A DNA stretch of 64,000 nt from contig NC_092574.1 of assembly GCF_037975245.1 (NCBI RefSeq), forward strand, positions 3,753,001 through 3,817,000. The letters run 5' to 3'. Below the pieces are notes generated by a model that was given only the letters and a program-made list of their open reading frames with translations, was not told the origin of the DNA and did not search any database. Made by a program: the position numbers and the translations under genes. The stretch is from Apostichopus japonicus (taxonomy: Eukaryota; Echinodermata; Holothuroidea; Aspidochirotida; Stichopodidae). The number at the start of each line of letters is the position of its first letter. The stretch's first letter is position 1. Shown here in pieces: positions 14,598-28,689 of the stretch.

Positions 14598-15150
14598 CCG
14601 CATATTCGATTGATCGATACCGCACATTCTGTTTATCGGTACCGCACATTCAATTTATCGGTACCGCACATTCCATTTATCGGTACCGCACATACGATTT
14701 ATCGATACCGCACATTCGATTTATCGGTACCGCACATTCAATTGATCGGTACCGCACATTCGATTGATCGGTTAGGGAAATAAGATCGATCGGTACCGCA
14801 AATTCGATTGATCGATACCGCATATTCGATTGATCGATACCGCATATTCGATTGATCGATACCGCACATTCTGTTTATCGGTACCGCACATTTAATTTAT
14901 CGGTACCGCACATTCCATTTATTGGTACCGCACATTCGATTTATCGTCAACGCACATTCGATTTATAGGTACCGCACATTCGATGGATCGATAAGGCACA
15001 TTCGATTGATCGGTACCGCACATTCGATTTATCGGTACCGCACATTCGATTGATCCTCACCGCAAATTCGATCTATCGGCACCGCACATTCGATTTATCG
15101 GTACCGCACATTCGATTGATCGGTACCGCACATTCGATTGATCGGCACCG
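14598..15150 (+). repeat. 1,520-bp higher-order unit, copy 3, partial
   Basis: Continues the 1,520-bp spacing for about 550 bp and then departs near 15151, where the CACAATCG monomer of the other copies is replaced by CACATTCGATTGATCGTTACC. Differences seen: AAGATCGATC for AAGATTGATC near 14786, and TTTATAGG for TTTATCGG near 14966. Confidence 0.88.
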
Positions 15151-15345
15151 CACATTCGATTGATCGTTACCGCACATTCGATTAATCGGTAACGCACATT
15201 CGATTGATCGGCAACGCACATTCGATTAATCGGCACCGCACATTCGATTGATCGGCACCGCACATTCGATGGATCGGTACGGCACATTCGATTGATCGGT
15301 ACCGCACATTCGATTTCTCGGTACCGCAAATTCGATTGATCGGTA

Positions 15346-17611
15346 CCGCACATTCGATTTATCGGCAACGCACATTCGATTTATAGGTACTGCATATTCG
15401 ATTGATCGGTACCGCACATTCGATTTATCGGTACCGCACATTCGATTGATCGGTACCGCACATTCGATTGATCCTCACCGCAAATTCAATTTATCGACAC
15501 CGCACATTCGATTGATCGGTACCGCACATTCGATTGATCGATACCGCACATTCGATTGATCGGCACCGCACATTCGATTGATCGGTACCGCACATTCGAT
15601 TGATCGGTACCGCACATTCGATTGATCGGTACCGCACATTCCATTTATCGGCAACGCACATTCGATTGATCGGTACCGCACATTCGATTGATCGATACCT
15701 CACATTCTGTTTATCGGTACCGCACATTCGATTTATCGTACCGCACATTCCATTTATCGGTACCGCACATACGATTTATCGGTACCGCACATTCGATTTA
15801 TCGGTACCGCACATTCGATTGATCGGTACCGCACATTCGATTGATCGGTACCGCACATTCGATTAATCGGCACCGCACATTCGATTTATAGGTACCGCAC
15901 ATTCGAATGTTCGGTACCGCACATTCGATTTATCGGTACCGCACATTCGATTGATCGGTACCGCACATTCGATTGATCGGTACCGCACATTCGATTTATC
16001 GGCAACGCACATTCGAATGTTCGGTACCGCACATACGATTGATCGATACCGCACATTCTGTTTATCGGTACAGCACATTCGATTGATCGGTACCGCACAT
16101 TCCATTTATCGGTACCGCACATACGATTGATCGGTACCGCACATTCGATTGATCGGTACCGAACATTCGATAAATCGGTTACGCAAATAATATTGATCGG
16201 TACCGCAAATTCGATTGATCGATACCGCACGTTCGATTGATCGGTACCGCATTATCGATTGATCGGTACCGCACATTCGATTGATCGGTACCGAACATTC
16301 GATAAATCGGTTACGCAACATTCGATAGATCGGTACCGCACATTCGATTGATCGGTTCCGCACATTCGATTGATCCGCAACGCACATTCGATTAATCGGT
16401 ACCGCACATTCGATTGATCGGCACCGCACATTCGATTGATCGGCACCGCACATTCGATTGATCGGCAACGCACATTCGATTGATCGGTACAGCACATTCG
16501 ATTAATCGGTACCGCAAATTCGATTGATCGGTACCGCACATTCGATTGATCGGTACCGCACATTCCATTGTTCGGTACCGCACAATCGATTTATCGGTTA
16601 TGCATTTTCGATTTATCGGCACCGCATATTCGATTGATCCTCACCGCAAATTCGATTGATCGGCACCGCACAATCGATTGATCGGTACCGCACATTCGAT
16701 TGATCGGTACCGCACATTCGATTTATCGGCAACGCACATTTGATTTATCGGTACCGCACATTCGATTGATCGATACCGCATATTCGATTTATCGGCACCG
16801 CACATTCGATTGATCGGTATCGCACATTCGATTGATCGGCACCGCACAATCGATTGATCGGCACCGCACATTCGATTGATCGTTACTGCACATTCGATTT
16901 ATCGGCACCGCACATTCGATTTATCGGCAACGCACATTCGATTAATCGGTACCGCACATTCGATTGATCGGTACCGCACATTCGATTTTTCGTTACCGCA
17001 CATTCGATTAATCGGTACGGCACATTCGATTTATCGGCAACGCACATTCGATTGATCGTTACCGCACATTCGATTAATCGGTACCGCACATTCCATTTAT
17101 CGGCAACGCACATTCGATTAATCGGTACCGCACATTCGATTGATCGGAACCGCACATTCGATTTATCGTTACCGTACATTCGATTAATCGGTACCGCACA
17201 TTCGATTTATCGGCAACGCACATTCGATTAATCGGTACCGCACATTCGACTGATCGGTACCGCACAATCGATTGTTCGGTACCGCATATTCGATTGATCG
17301 GTACCGAACATTCGATAAATCGGTACCGCATTATCGATTGATCGATACCGCACATTCGATTGATCGGTACCGCACAATCGATTGATCGGTACCGCACATT
17401 CGATTTATCGGTACTGCACATTCGATTGATCGGTACCGCACATTCGATTGATCGTCACCGCTCATTCGATTGATCGGTTACGCAAATAAGATTGATCGGT
17501 ACCGCAAATTCGATTGATCGATACCGCACGTTCGATTGATCGGTACCGCATTATTGATTGATCGGCACCGCACATTCGATTGATCGGTACCGCACATTCG
17601 ATTTATCGGCA
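15346..17611 (+). repeat. 2,266-bp higher-order unit, copy 1
   Basis: A block of exactly 103 monomers (2,266 bp) followed directly by a second copy. It includes a 21-bp monomer at 15723, CATTCGAATGTTCGG monomers near 15.90 and 16.01 kb, a D cassette at 16.56 kb and CGATTTTTCGTTACC near 16.98 kb. A more diverged relative of the same order lies at about 8.25-10.1 kb, offset 7,132 to 7,550 bp, so the block has an older parent upstream. Confidence 0.92.
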
Positions 17612-19877
17612 ACGCACATTCGATTTATCGGCAACGCACATTCGATTTATAGGTACTGCATATTCGATTGATCGGTACCGCACATTCGATTTATCGGTAC
17701 CGCACATTCGATTGATCGGTACCGCACATTCGATTGATCCTCACCGCAAATTCAATTTATCGACACCGCACATTCGATTGATCGGTACCGCACATTCGAT
17801 TGATCGATACCGCACATTCGATTGATCGGCACCGCACATTCGATTGATCGGTACCGCACATTCGATTGATCGGTACCGCACATTCGATTGATCGGTACCG
17901 CACATTCCATTTATCGGCAACGCACATTCGATTGATCGGTACCGCACATTCGATTGATCGATACCTCACATTCTGTTTATCGGTACCGCACATTCGATTT
18001 ATCGTACCGCACATTCCATTTATCGGTACCGCACATACGATTTATCGGTACCGCACATTCGATTTATCGGTACCGCACATTCGATTGATCGGTACCGCAC
18101 ATTCGATTGATCGGTACCGCACATTCGATTAATCGGCACCGCACATTCGATTTATAGGTACCGCACATTCGAATGTTCGGTACCGCACATTCGATTTATC
18201 GGTACCGCACATTCGATTGATCGGTACCGCACATTCGATTGATCGGTACCGCACATTCGATTTATCGGCAACGCACATTCGAATGTTCGGTACCGCACAT
18301 ACGATTGATCGATACCGCACATTCTGTTTATCGGTACAGCACATTCGATTGATCGGTACCGCACATTCCATTTATCGGTACCGCACATACGATTGATCGG
18401 TACCGCACATTCGATTGATCGGTACCGAACATTCGATAAATCGGTTACGCAAATAATATTGATCGGTACCGCAAATTCGATTGATCGATACCGCACGTTC
18501 GATTGATCGGTACCGCATTATCGATTGATCGGTACCGCACATTCGATTGATCGGTACCGAACATTCGATAAATCGGTTACGCAACATTCGATAGATCGGT
18601 ACCGCACATTCGATTGATCGGTTCCGCACATTCGATTGATCCGCAACGCACATTCGATTAATCGGTACCGCACATTCGATTGATCGGCACCGCACATTCG
18701 ATTGATCGGCACCGCACATTCGATTGATCGGCAACGCACATTCGATTGATCGGTACAGCACATTCGATTAATCGGTACCGCAAATTCGATTGATCGGTAC
18801 CGCACATTCGATTGATCGGTACCGCACATTCCATTGTTCGGTACCGCACAATCGATTTATCGGTTATGCATTTTCGATTTATCGGCACCGCATATTCGAT
18901 TGATCCTCACCGCAAATTCGATTGATCGGCACCGCACAATCGATTGATCGGTACCGCACATTCGATTGATCGGTACCGCACATTCGATTTATCGGCAACG
19001 CACATTTGATTTATCGGTACCGCACATTCGATTGATCGATACCGCATATTCGATTTATCGGCACCGCACATTCGATTGATCGGTATCGCACATTCGATTG
19101 ATCGGCACCGCACAATCGATTGATCGGCACCGCACATTCGATTGATCGTTACTGCACATTCGATTTATCGGCACCGCACATTCGATTTATCGGCAACGCA
19201 CATTCGATTAATCGGTACCGCACATTCGATTGATCGGTACCGCACATTCGATTTTTCGTTACCGCACATTCGATTAATCGGTACGGCACATTCGATTTAT
19301 CGGCAACGCACATTCGATTGATCGTTACCGCACATTCGATTAATCGGTACCGCACATTCCATTTATCGGCAACGCACATTCGATTAATCGGTACCGCACA
19401 TTCGATTGATCGGAACCGCACATTCGATTTATCGTTACCGTACATTCGATTAATCGGTACCGCACATTCGATTTATCGGCAACGCACATTCGATTAATCG
19501 GTACCGCACATTCGACTGATCGGTACCGCACAATCGATTGTTCGGTACCGCATATTCGATTGATCGGTACCGAACATTCGATAAATCGGTACCGCATTAT
19601 CGATTGATCGATACCGCACATTCGATTGATCGGTACCGCACAATCGATTGATCGGTACCGCACATTCGATTTATCGGTACTGCACATTCGATTGATCGGT
19701 ACCGCACATTCGATTGATCGTCACCGCTCATTCGATTGATCGGTTACGCAAATAAGATTGATCGGTACCGCAAATTCGATTGATCGATACCGCACGTTCG
19801 ATTGATCGGTACCGCATTATTGATTGATCGGCACCGCACATTCGATTGATCGGTACCGCACATTCGATTTATCGGCA
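17612..19877 (+). repeat. 2,266-bp higher-order unit, copy 2
   Basis: Matches 15346-17611 at constant 2,266-bp spacing with no difference that I found by eye, including rare variants such as GGTTATGCATTTTCG and TCGTTACCGTACATTCG. It leaves the pattern near 19,890, where TTTATAAGTACC replaces TTTATCGGCAACG. Confidence 0.92.
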
Positions 19878-20394
19878 ACGCACATTCGATTTATAAGTAC
19901 CGCACATTCGATTGATCGATAAGGCACAATCGATTTATCGGTTCCGCACATTCGATTTATCGGTACCGCACATTCGATTGATCGATACCGCACATTCGAT
20001 TGATCGGTACCGCACAATCGATTGATCGGTAGCGCACATTCGATAAATCGGTACCGCACATTCGATTGATCGGTACAGCACATTCCATTTATCGGTACCG
20101 CAAATTCGATTGATCGGCAACGCACATTCGATTTATAAGTACCGCACATTCGATTGATCGATAAGGCACAATCGATTGATCGGTACCGAACATTCGATTG
20201 ATCGGTACCGGACATTCGATTGATCGATACTGCACTTTCGATTGATCGGTACCGCATTATCGATTGATCGGTACCGCACATTCGATTGATCGGTACCGAA
20301 CATTCGATAAATCGGTTACGCAAATAAGATTGATCGGTACCGTAAATTCAATTGAACGATACCGCACGTTCGATTGATCGGTACCGCATTATCG

Positions 20395-20450
20395 CACTAT
20401 CGAAAAAGCGGTACCGATAAATGGAATGTGCCGTATGTTGCGTATGTTGC
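20395..20450 (-). repeat. Inverted satellite patch, copy 1
   Basis: About 56 bp where the satellite reads on the opposite strand. AGCGGTACCGATAAATGGAA and the following TGTGCCGTA are the reverse complement of the E-cassette order (TACGGCACA, TTCCATTTATCGGTACCGCT). The right edge shows GTATGTTGC twice in tandem, itself the reverse complement of the GCAACATAC junction type. The left edge reads CGCATTATCGCACTATCG, a decayed version of the 8-bp tandem duplication in the other copies. This copy has CGAAAAAGCGG where the others have CGAATGAGCGG. Confidence 0.85.
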
Positions 20451-21580
20451 ATTCGATTGATCGGTACCGCACATTCGATTGATCGGCAACGCACATTCGA
20501 TTAATCGGTACCGCACATTCGATTGATCTGCACCGCACATTCGATTGATCGGCACCGCACATTCGATAAATCGGTACCGCACATTCGAGTGATCGGTACA
20601 GCTCATTCGATTTATCGGTACCGCAAATTCGATTTATCGGTACCGCACATTCGATTGATCGGTACCGCACATTCCATTGTTCGGTACCGCACAATCGATT
20701 TATCGGTTCCGCACATTCGATTTATCGGTACCGCACATCCGATTGATCGATACCGCACATTCGATTGATCGGTACCGCACAATCGATTGATCGGTACCGC
20801 ACATTCGATTTATCGGTACCGCACATTCGATTTATCGGTACCGCACATTCGATTGATCGATACCGCACATTCGATTGATCGGTACCGCACAATCGATTGA
20901 TCGGTACCGCACATTCGATTTATCGGTACCACACATTCGATTTATAAGTACCGCACATTCGATTGATCGATAAGGCACATTCGATTTATCGGTACCGCAC
21001 ATTCGATTTATCGGTACCGCACATTCGATTGATACTCACCGTAAATTCGATTTATCGGCACCGCACATTCGATTTATCGGTACCGCACATTCGATTGATC
21101 GGCACCGCACATTCGGTTGGTCGTTACCGCACATTCGATTAATCGTTACCGAACATTCGATTTATCGGCACCGCACATTCGATTGATCGGCACCGCACAT
21201 TCGATAAATCGGTACCGCACATTCGATTGATCGGTACAGCACATTCCATTTATCGGTACCGCAAATTCGATTGATCGGTACCGCACATTCGATTGATCGT
21301 CACCGCTCATGCGATTGATCGGTACCGCACATTCGATTGATCGGTACCGGACATTCGATTGATCGATACTGCACGTTCGATTGATCGGTACCGCATTATC
21401 GATTGATCGGTACCGCACATTTGATTGATCGGTACCGAACATTCGATAAATCGGTTACGCAAATAAGATTGATGGATACCGCATATTCGATAGATCTGTA
21501 CCGCGCCTTCGATTGATTGGCATCGAACATTCGATTAATCGGTTACGCAACATTCGATTGATCGATACCGCACATTCGAT

Positions 21581-21592
21581 TGCGTATGTTGC
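21581..21592 (-). repeat. Relic of the inverted patch
   Basis: TGCGTATGTTGC, the right edge of the inverted patch, sits between CACATTCGAT and ATTCTATTTATCGG. The rest of the inverted stretch is missing. The same relic occurs at 27172-27183 and 30076-30087, each inside related blocks next to C cassettes. Confidence 0.8.
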
Positions 21593-22780
21593 ATTCTATT
21601 TATCGGTACCGCACATTCGATTGATCGATACCGCACATTCGATTTATCGGTACCGCAAATTCGATTGATCGATACCGCATATTCGATAGATCTGTACCGC
21701 GCCTTCGATTGATTGGCATCGAACATTCGATTAATCGGTTACGCAACATTCGATTGATCGGCAACGCACATTCGATTAATCGTTACCGCACATTCGATTA
21801 ATCGGTACCGCACATTCGATTTATCGGCAACGCACATTCGATTAATCGGTACCGCACATTCGACTGATCGGTACCGCACAATCGATTGTTCGGTACCGCA
21901 TATTCGATTGATCGGTACCGCACATTCGATTTATCGGCAACGCACATTTGATTTATCGGTACAGCACATTCGATTGATCGATACCGCACATTCGATTTAT
22001 CGGCACCGCACATTCGATTGATCGGTATCGCACATTCGATTGATCGGCACTGCACAATCGATTGATCGGCACCGCATATTCGATTGATCGTTACCGCACA
22101 TTCGATTAATCGGTACCGCACATTCCATTTATCGGCAACGCACATTCTATTAATCGGTACCGCACATTCGATTGATCGGAACCGCACATTCGATTTATGG
22201 TTACCGCACATTCGATTAATCGGTACCGCACATTCGATTGATCGTCACCGCTCATTCGATTGATCGGTTACGCAAATAAGATTGATCGGTACCGCAAATT
22301 CGATTGATCGATACCGCACGTTCGATTGATCGGTACCGCATTATCGATTGATCGGCACCGCACATTCGATTAATCGGCAACGCACATTCGATTAATCGGT
22401 ACCGCACATTCGATTGATCGGCACCGCACATTCGATTGATCGGCACCGCACGTTCGATAAATCGGTACCGCACATTCGATTGATCGGTACAGCACATTCG
22501 ATTTATCGGTACCGCAAATTCTATTTATCGGTACCGCACATTCGATTGATCGGTACCGCACAATCGATTGATCGATACCGCACGTTCGATCGATCGGTAA
22601 AGCATTATCGACAGATCGGTACCGCACATTCGATTGATCGGTTCCGCACATTCGATTGATCGGTATGGCACATTCCATTTATCGGTACCGCTCATTCGAT
22701 TTATCGGTACCGCACATTCGATTGATCGATACCGCACATTCGATTTATCGGTACCATACATTCGATTGATCGATACCGCA

Positions 22781-24343
22781 TATTCGATAGATCTGTACCG
22801 CGCCTTCGATTGATTGGCATCGAACATTCGATTAATCGGTTACGCAACATTCGATTGATCGATACCGCACATTCGATTGATCGGTACCGCACAATCGATT
22901 GATCGGTACCGCACATTTGATTTATCGGTACCGCACATTCGATTGATCGGTACCGCACATTCGATTGATCGTCACCGCTCATTCGATTGATCGGTACCGC
23001 ACATTCGATTGATCGGTACCGAACATTCGATAAATCGGTTACGCAAATAAGATTGATCGGTACCGCAAATTCGATTGATCGATACCGCACGTTCGATTGA
23101 TCGGTACCGCATTATCGATTGATCGGTACCGCACATTCGATTGATCGGCAACGCACATTCGATTAATCGGTACCGCACATTCGATTGATCGGCACCGCAC
23201 ATTCGATTGATCGGCACCGCACATTCGATAAATCGGTACGGCACATTCGATTGATCGGTACAGCACATTCGATTTATCGGTACCGCAAATTCGATTTATC
23301 GGTACCGCACATTCGATTGATCGGTACCGCACATTCCATTGTTCGGTACCGCACAATCGATTTATCGGTTCCGCACATTCGATTTATCGGTACCGCACAT
23401 CCGATTGATCGATACCGCACATTCGATTGATCGGTACCGCACAATCGATTGATCGGTACCGCACATTCGATTTATCGGTACCGCACATTCGATTGATCGG
23501 TACCGCACATTCGATTGATCGGCAACGCACATTCGATTTATAAGTACCGCACATTCCATTGATCGATAAGGCACATTCGATTTATCGGTTCCGCACATTC
23601 GATTTATCGGTACCGCACATTCGATTGATCGATAAGGCACATTCGATTTATCGGTTCCGCACATTCGATTTATCGGTACCGCACATTCGATTGATCGGTA
23701 CCGCACATTCGATTGATCGGCAACGCACATTCGATTTATAAGTACCGCACATTCGATTGATCGATAAGGCACATTCGATTTATCGGTTCCGCACATTCGA
23801 TTTATCGGTACCGCACATTCGATTGATCGGTACCGCACATTCAATTGATCGGTACAGCACATTCGATTTATCGGCAACGCACATTCGATTTATAAGTACC
23901 GCACATTCGATTGATCGATAATGCACAATCGATTTATCGGTTCCGCACATTCGATTTATCGGTACCGCACATTCGATTGATCGATACCGCACATTCGATT
24001 GATCGGTACCGCACAATCGATTGATCGGTACCGCAAATTCGATAAATCGGTACCGCACATTCGATTGATCGGTACAGCACATTCCATTTATCGGTACCGC
24101 AAATTCGATTGATCGGTACCGCACATTCGATTGATCGTCACCGCTCATTCGATTGATCGGTACCGCACATTCGATTGATCGGTACCGCACATTCGATTGA
24201 TCGATACTGCACTTTCGATTTATCGGTACCGCACATTCGATTGATCGGTACCGCTCATTCGATTTATCGGTACCGCACATTCGATTGATCGATACCGCAC
24301 ATTCGATTTATCGGTACCGCACATTCAATTGATCGATACCGCA
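22781..24343 (+). repeat. 1.56-1.65 kb higher-order unit, copy 1
   Basis: Begins at a C cassette and matches the segment from 24344. Spacing is 1,563 bp at the start and 1,651 bp from about 23.0 kb on, because copy 2 has four extra monomers (88 bp) near 24.5 kb. It contains a B core at 23.24 kb and repeated GATAAGGCAC / GGTTCCG pairs at 23.57 and 23.63 kb. Confidence 0.82.
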
Positions 24344-25773
24344 TATTCGATAGATCTGTACCGCGCCTTCGATTGATTGGCATCGAACATTCGATTAATC
24401 GGTTACGCAACATTCGATTGATCGATACCGCACATTCGATTGATCGGTACCGCACAATCGATTGATCGGTACCGCATATTTGATTTATCGGTACCGCACA
24501 TTCGATTGATCGGTACCGAACATTCGATTGATCGTCACCGCTCATTCGATTGATCGGTACAGCACATTCGAAGGATCGGTACCGCACATTCGATTGATCG
24601 ATACCGCACGTTCGATTGATCGGTACCGCATTATCGATTGATCGGTACCGCACATTCGATTGATCGGTACCGAACATTCGATAAATCGGTTACGCGAATA
24701 AGATTGATCGGTACCGCAAATTCGATTGATCGATACCGCACGTTCGATTGATCGGTACCGCATTATCGATTGATCGGTACCGCACATTCGATTGATCGGC
24801 AACGCACATTCGATTAATCGGTACCGCACATTCGATTGATCTGCACCGCACATTCGATTGATCGGCACCGCACATTCGATAAATCGGTACGGCACATTCG
24901 ATTGATCAGTACAGCACATTCGATTTATCGGTACCGCAAATTCGATTTATCGGTACCGCACATTCGATTGATCGGTACCGCACATTCCATTGTTCGGTAC
25001 CGCACAATCGATTTATCGGTTCCGCACATTCGATTTATCGGTACCGCACATCCGATTGATCGATACCGCACATTCGATTGATCGGTACCGCACAATCGAT
25101 TGATCGGTACCGCACATTCGATTTATCGGTACCGCACATTCGATTGATCGGTACCGCACATTCGATTGATCGGCAACGCACATTCGATTTATAAGTACCG
25201 CACATTCGATTGATCGATAAGGCACATTCGATTTATCGGTTCCGCACATTCGATTTATCGGTACCGCACATTCGATTGATCGATAAGGCACATTCGATTT
25301 ATCGGTTCCGCACATTCGATTTATCGGTACCGCACATTCGATTGATCGGTACCGCACATTCGATTGATCGGCAACGCACATTCGATTTATAAGTACCGCA
25401 CATTCGATTGATCGATAAGGCACATTCGATTTATCGGTTCCGCACATTCGATTTATCGGTACCGCACATTCGATTGATCGGTACCGCACATTCAATTAAT
25501 CGGTACAGCACATTCGATTTATCGGCAACGCACATTCGATTTATAAGTACCGCACATTCGATTGATCGATAAGGCACAATCGATTTATCGGTACAGCACA
25601 TTCCATTTATCGGTACCGCAAATTCGATTGATCGGTACCGCACATTCGATTGATCGTCACCGCTCATTCGATTGATCGGTACCGCACATTCGATTGATCG
25701 GTACCGGACATTCGATTGATCGATACTGCAGTTTCGATTTATCGGTACCGCACATTCGATTGATCGATACCGC
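24344..25773 (+). repeat. 1.56-1.65 kb higher-order unit, copy 2
   Basis: Second copy of 22781-24343. It has the extra four monomers near 24.5 kb but lacks a stretch after about 25,590 that is present at 23.94-24.07 kb. The next C cassette, at 25774, starts a third related block. Confidence 0.8.
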
Positions 25774-27125
25774 ATATTCGATAGATCTGTACCGCGCCTT
25801 CGATTGATTGGCATCGAACATTCGATTAATCGGTTACGCAACATTCGATTGATCGATACCGCATATTCGATTAATCGGTACCGCACATTCGATTGATCGG
25901 CACCGCACATTCGATTGATCGGCACCGCACGTTCGATAAATCGGTACGGCACATTCGATTGATCGGTACAGCACATTCGATTGATCGGTACCGAACATTC
26001 GATAAATCGGTTACGCAACATTCGATAGATCGGTACCGCACATTCGATTGATCGGTACCGAAATTTCGATAAATCGGTTACGCAAATAAGATTAATCGGT
26101 ACCGCAAATTCGATTGATCGATACCGCACGTTCGATTGATCGGTACCGCATTATCGATTGATCGGCAACGCACATTCGATTGATCGGCAACGCACATTCG
26201 ATTAATCGGTACCGCACATTCGATTGATCGGCACCGCACATTCGATAAATCGGCACCGCACGTTCGATAAATCGGTACGGTACATTCGATTGATCGGTAC
26301 AGCACATTCGATTTATCGGTACCGCAAATTCTATTTATCGGTACCGCACATTCGATTGATCGGTACCGCACATTCGATTGATCGTCACCGCTCATTCGAT
26401 TGATCGGTACCGCACATTCGATGGATCGGTACCGCACATTCGATTGATCGATACCGCACGTTCGATTGATCGGTACCGCATTATCGATTGATCGGTACCG
26501 CACATTCGATTGATCGGTACCGAACATTCGATAAATCGGTTACGCAAATAAGATTGATCGGTACCGCAAATTCGATTGATCGATACCGCACGTTCGATTG
26601 ATCGGTACCGCATTATCGATTGATCGGTACCGCACATTCGATTGATCGGCAACGCACATTCGATTAATCGGTACCGCACATTCGATTGATCGTTACCGCA
26701 CATTCGATTGATCGGCACCGCACATTCGATAAATCGGTACGGCACATTCTAGTGATCGGTACAGCTCATTCGATTTATCGGTACCGCAAATTCGATTTAT
26801 CGGTACCGCACATTCGATTGATCGGTACCGCACATTCCATTGTTCGGTACCGCACAATCGATTTATCGGTTCCGCACATTCGAATGTTCGGTACCGCACA
26901 TTCGATTTATCGGTACCGCACATTCGATTGATCGGTACCGCACATTCGATTGATCGGTACCGCACATTCGATTTATCGGCAACGCACATTCGATTGATCG
27001 GTACCGCACATTTGATTGATCGGTACCGAACATTCGATAAATCGGTTACGCAAATAAGATTGATGGATACCGCATATTCGATAGATCTGTACCGCGCATT
27101 CGATTGATTGGCATCGAACATTCGA

Positions 27126-27940
27126 TTAATCGGTTACGCAACATTCGATTGATCGATACCGCACATTCGATTGCGTATGTTGCATTCGATTTATCGGTAC
27201 CGCACATTCGATTGATCGATACCGCACATTCGATTTATCGGTACCGCAAATTCGATTGATCGATACCGCATATTCGATAGATCTGTACCGCGGTTTCGAT
27301 TGATTGGCATCGAACATTCGATTAATCGGTTACGCAACATTCGATTGATCGATACCGCACATTCGATTGATCGGTACCGCATTATCGATTGATCGGCACC
27401 CCACATTCGATTGATCGGCAACGCACATTCGATTAATCGGTACCGCACATTCGATTGATCGGCACCGCACATTCGATTGATCGGCACCGCACGTTCGATA
27501 AATCGGTACGGCACATTCGATTTATCGGTACCGCAAATTCTATTTATCGGTATCGCACATTCGATTGATCGGTACCGCACATTCGATTGATCGGCACCGC
27601 ACATTCGATTGATCGGCAACGCACATTCGATTGATTTGTACAGCACATTCGATTTATCGGTACCGCACATTCGATTTATCGGTTCCGCACATTCGATTGA
27701 TCGGTACCGCACATTCCATTGTTCGGTACCGCACAATCGATTTATCGGTTCCGCATTTTCGATTTATCGGCACCGCACATTCGATTGATCCTCACCGCAA
27801 ATTCGATTGATCGGCACCGCACAATCGATTGATCGGTACCGCACATTCGATTGATCGGTACCGCACATTCGATTTATCGGCAACGCACATTTGATTTATC
27901 GATACCGCACATTCGATTGATCGATACCGCACATTCGATT
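27126..27940 (+). repeat. Block duplicated at 2,904-bp spacing, copy 1
   Basis: Matches 30030-30890 at 2,904 bp (exactly 132 monomers), rising to 2,948 bp near the D cassette because the second copy has two extra monomers around 30.56 kb. Shared rare variants are the inverted-patch relic, GCGGTTTCG and GGCACCCCACATTCG. Confidence 0.8.
27172..27183 (-). repeat. Relic of the inverted patch
   Basis: Same 12-base relic as at 21581, here followed by ATTCGATTTATCGG. The flanking C cassette just downstream carries the shared GCGGTTTCG variant also found near 30.19 kb. Confidence 0.8.
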
Positions 27941-28090
27941 TATCGGCAACGCACATTCGATTAATCGGTACCGCACATTCGACTGATCGGTACCGCACAA
28001 TCGATTGTTCGGTACCGCATATTCGATTGATCGGTACCGCACATTCGATTGATCGGTTCCGCACATTCGATTGATCGGCAACGCACATTC

Positions 28091-28689
28091 GATTGATACT
28101 CACCGCAAATTCGATTTATCGGCACCGCACATTCGATTTATCGGTACCGCACATTCGATTGATCGGCACCGCACATTCGATTGATCGTTACCGCACATTC
28201 GATTAATCGTTACCGAACATTCGATTTATCCGCAACGCACATTCGATTAATCGGTACCGCACATTCGATTGATCGGCACCGCACATTCGATTGATCGGCA
28301 CCGCACATTCGATAAATCGGTACCGCACATTCGATTGATCGGTACAGCACATTCCATTTATCGGTACCGCAAATTCGATTGATCGGTACCGCACATTCGA
28401 TTGATCGTCACCGCTCATTCGATTGATCGGTACCGCACATTCGATTGATCGGTACCGGACATTCGATTGATCGATACTGCACGTTCGATTGATCGGTACC
28501 GCATTATCGATTGATCGGTACCGCACATTTGATTGATCGGTACCGAACATTCGATAAATCGGTTACGCAAATAAGATTGATGGATACCGCATATTCGATA
28601 GATCTGTACCGCGCCTTCGATTGATTGGCATCGAACATTCGATTAATCGGTTACGCAACATTCGATTGATCGATACCGCACATTCGATT
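28091..28689 (+). repeat. Block duplicated at 1,387-bp spacing, copy 1
   Basis: Matches 29478-30076 at 1,387 bp (63 monomers plus 1). Shared rare variants include GATACTCACCG, TTATCCGCAACG and AGATTGATGGATACCG. The match ends where the second copy carries the inverted-patch relic and this one does not. Confidence 0.82.

Noticed and set aside
10896-14780. TTAGGG telomere-type motif in GGTTAGGGAAATAAG at about 10896, 11732, 13032, 13252, 14552 and 14772
   Set aside because: It is a single TTAGGG per site, derived from GGTTACGCAAATAAG by two C-to-G changes and copied with the block. There is no run of telomere repeats.
15346-19877. Calling the near-identical blocks outright assembly errors
   Set aside because: Other block pairs show graded divergence and private indels, so real duplication is common here. 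Sequence alone cannot settle this pair, so it is kept as a finding with a check.
20380-20460. Possible insertion of foreign DNA or a small mobile element at the odd GGAATGTGCCGTATGTTGCG stretch
   Set aside because: The whole stretch reads as satellite on the other strand, with short edge duplications. No terminal repeats or coding capacity are present.
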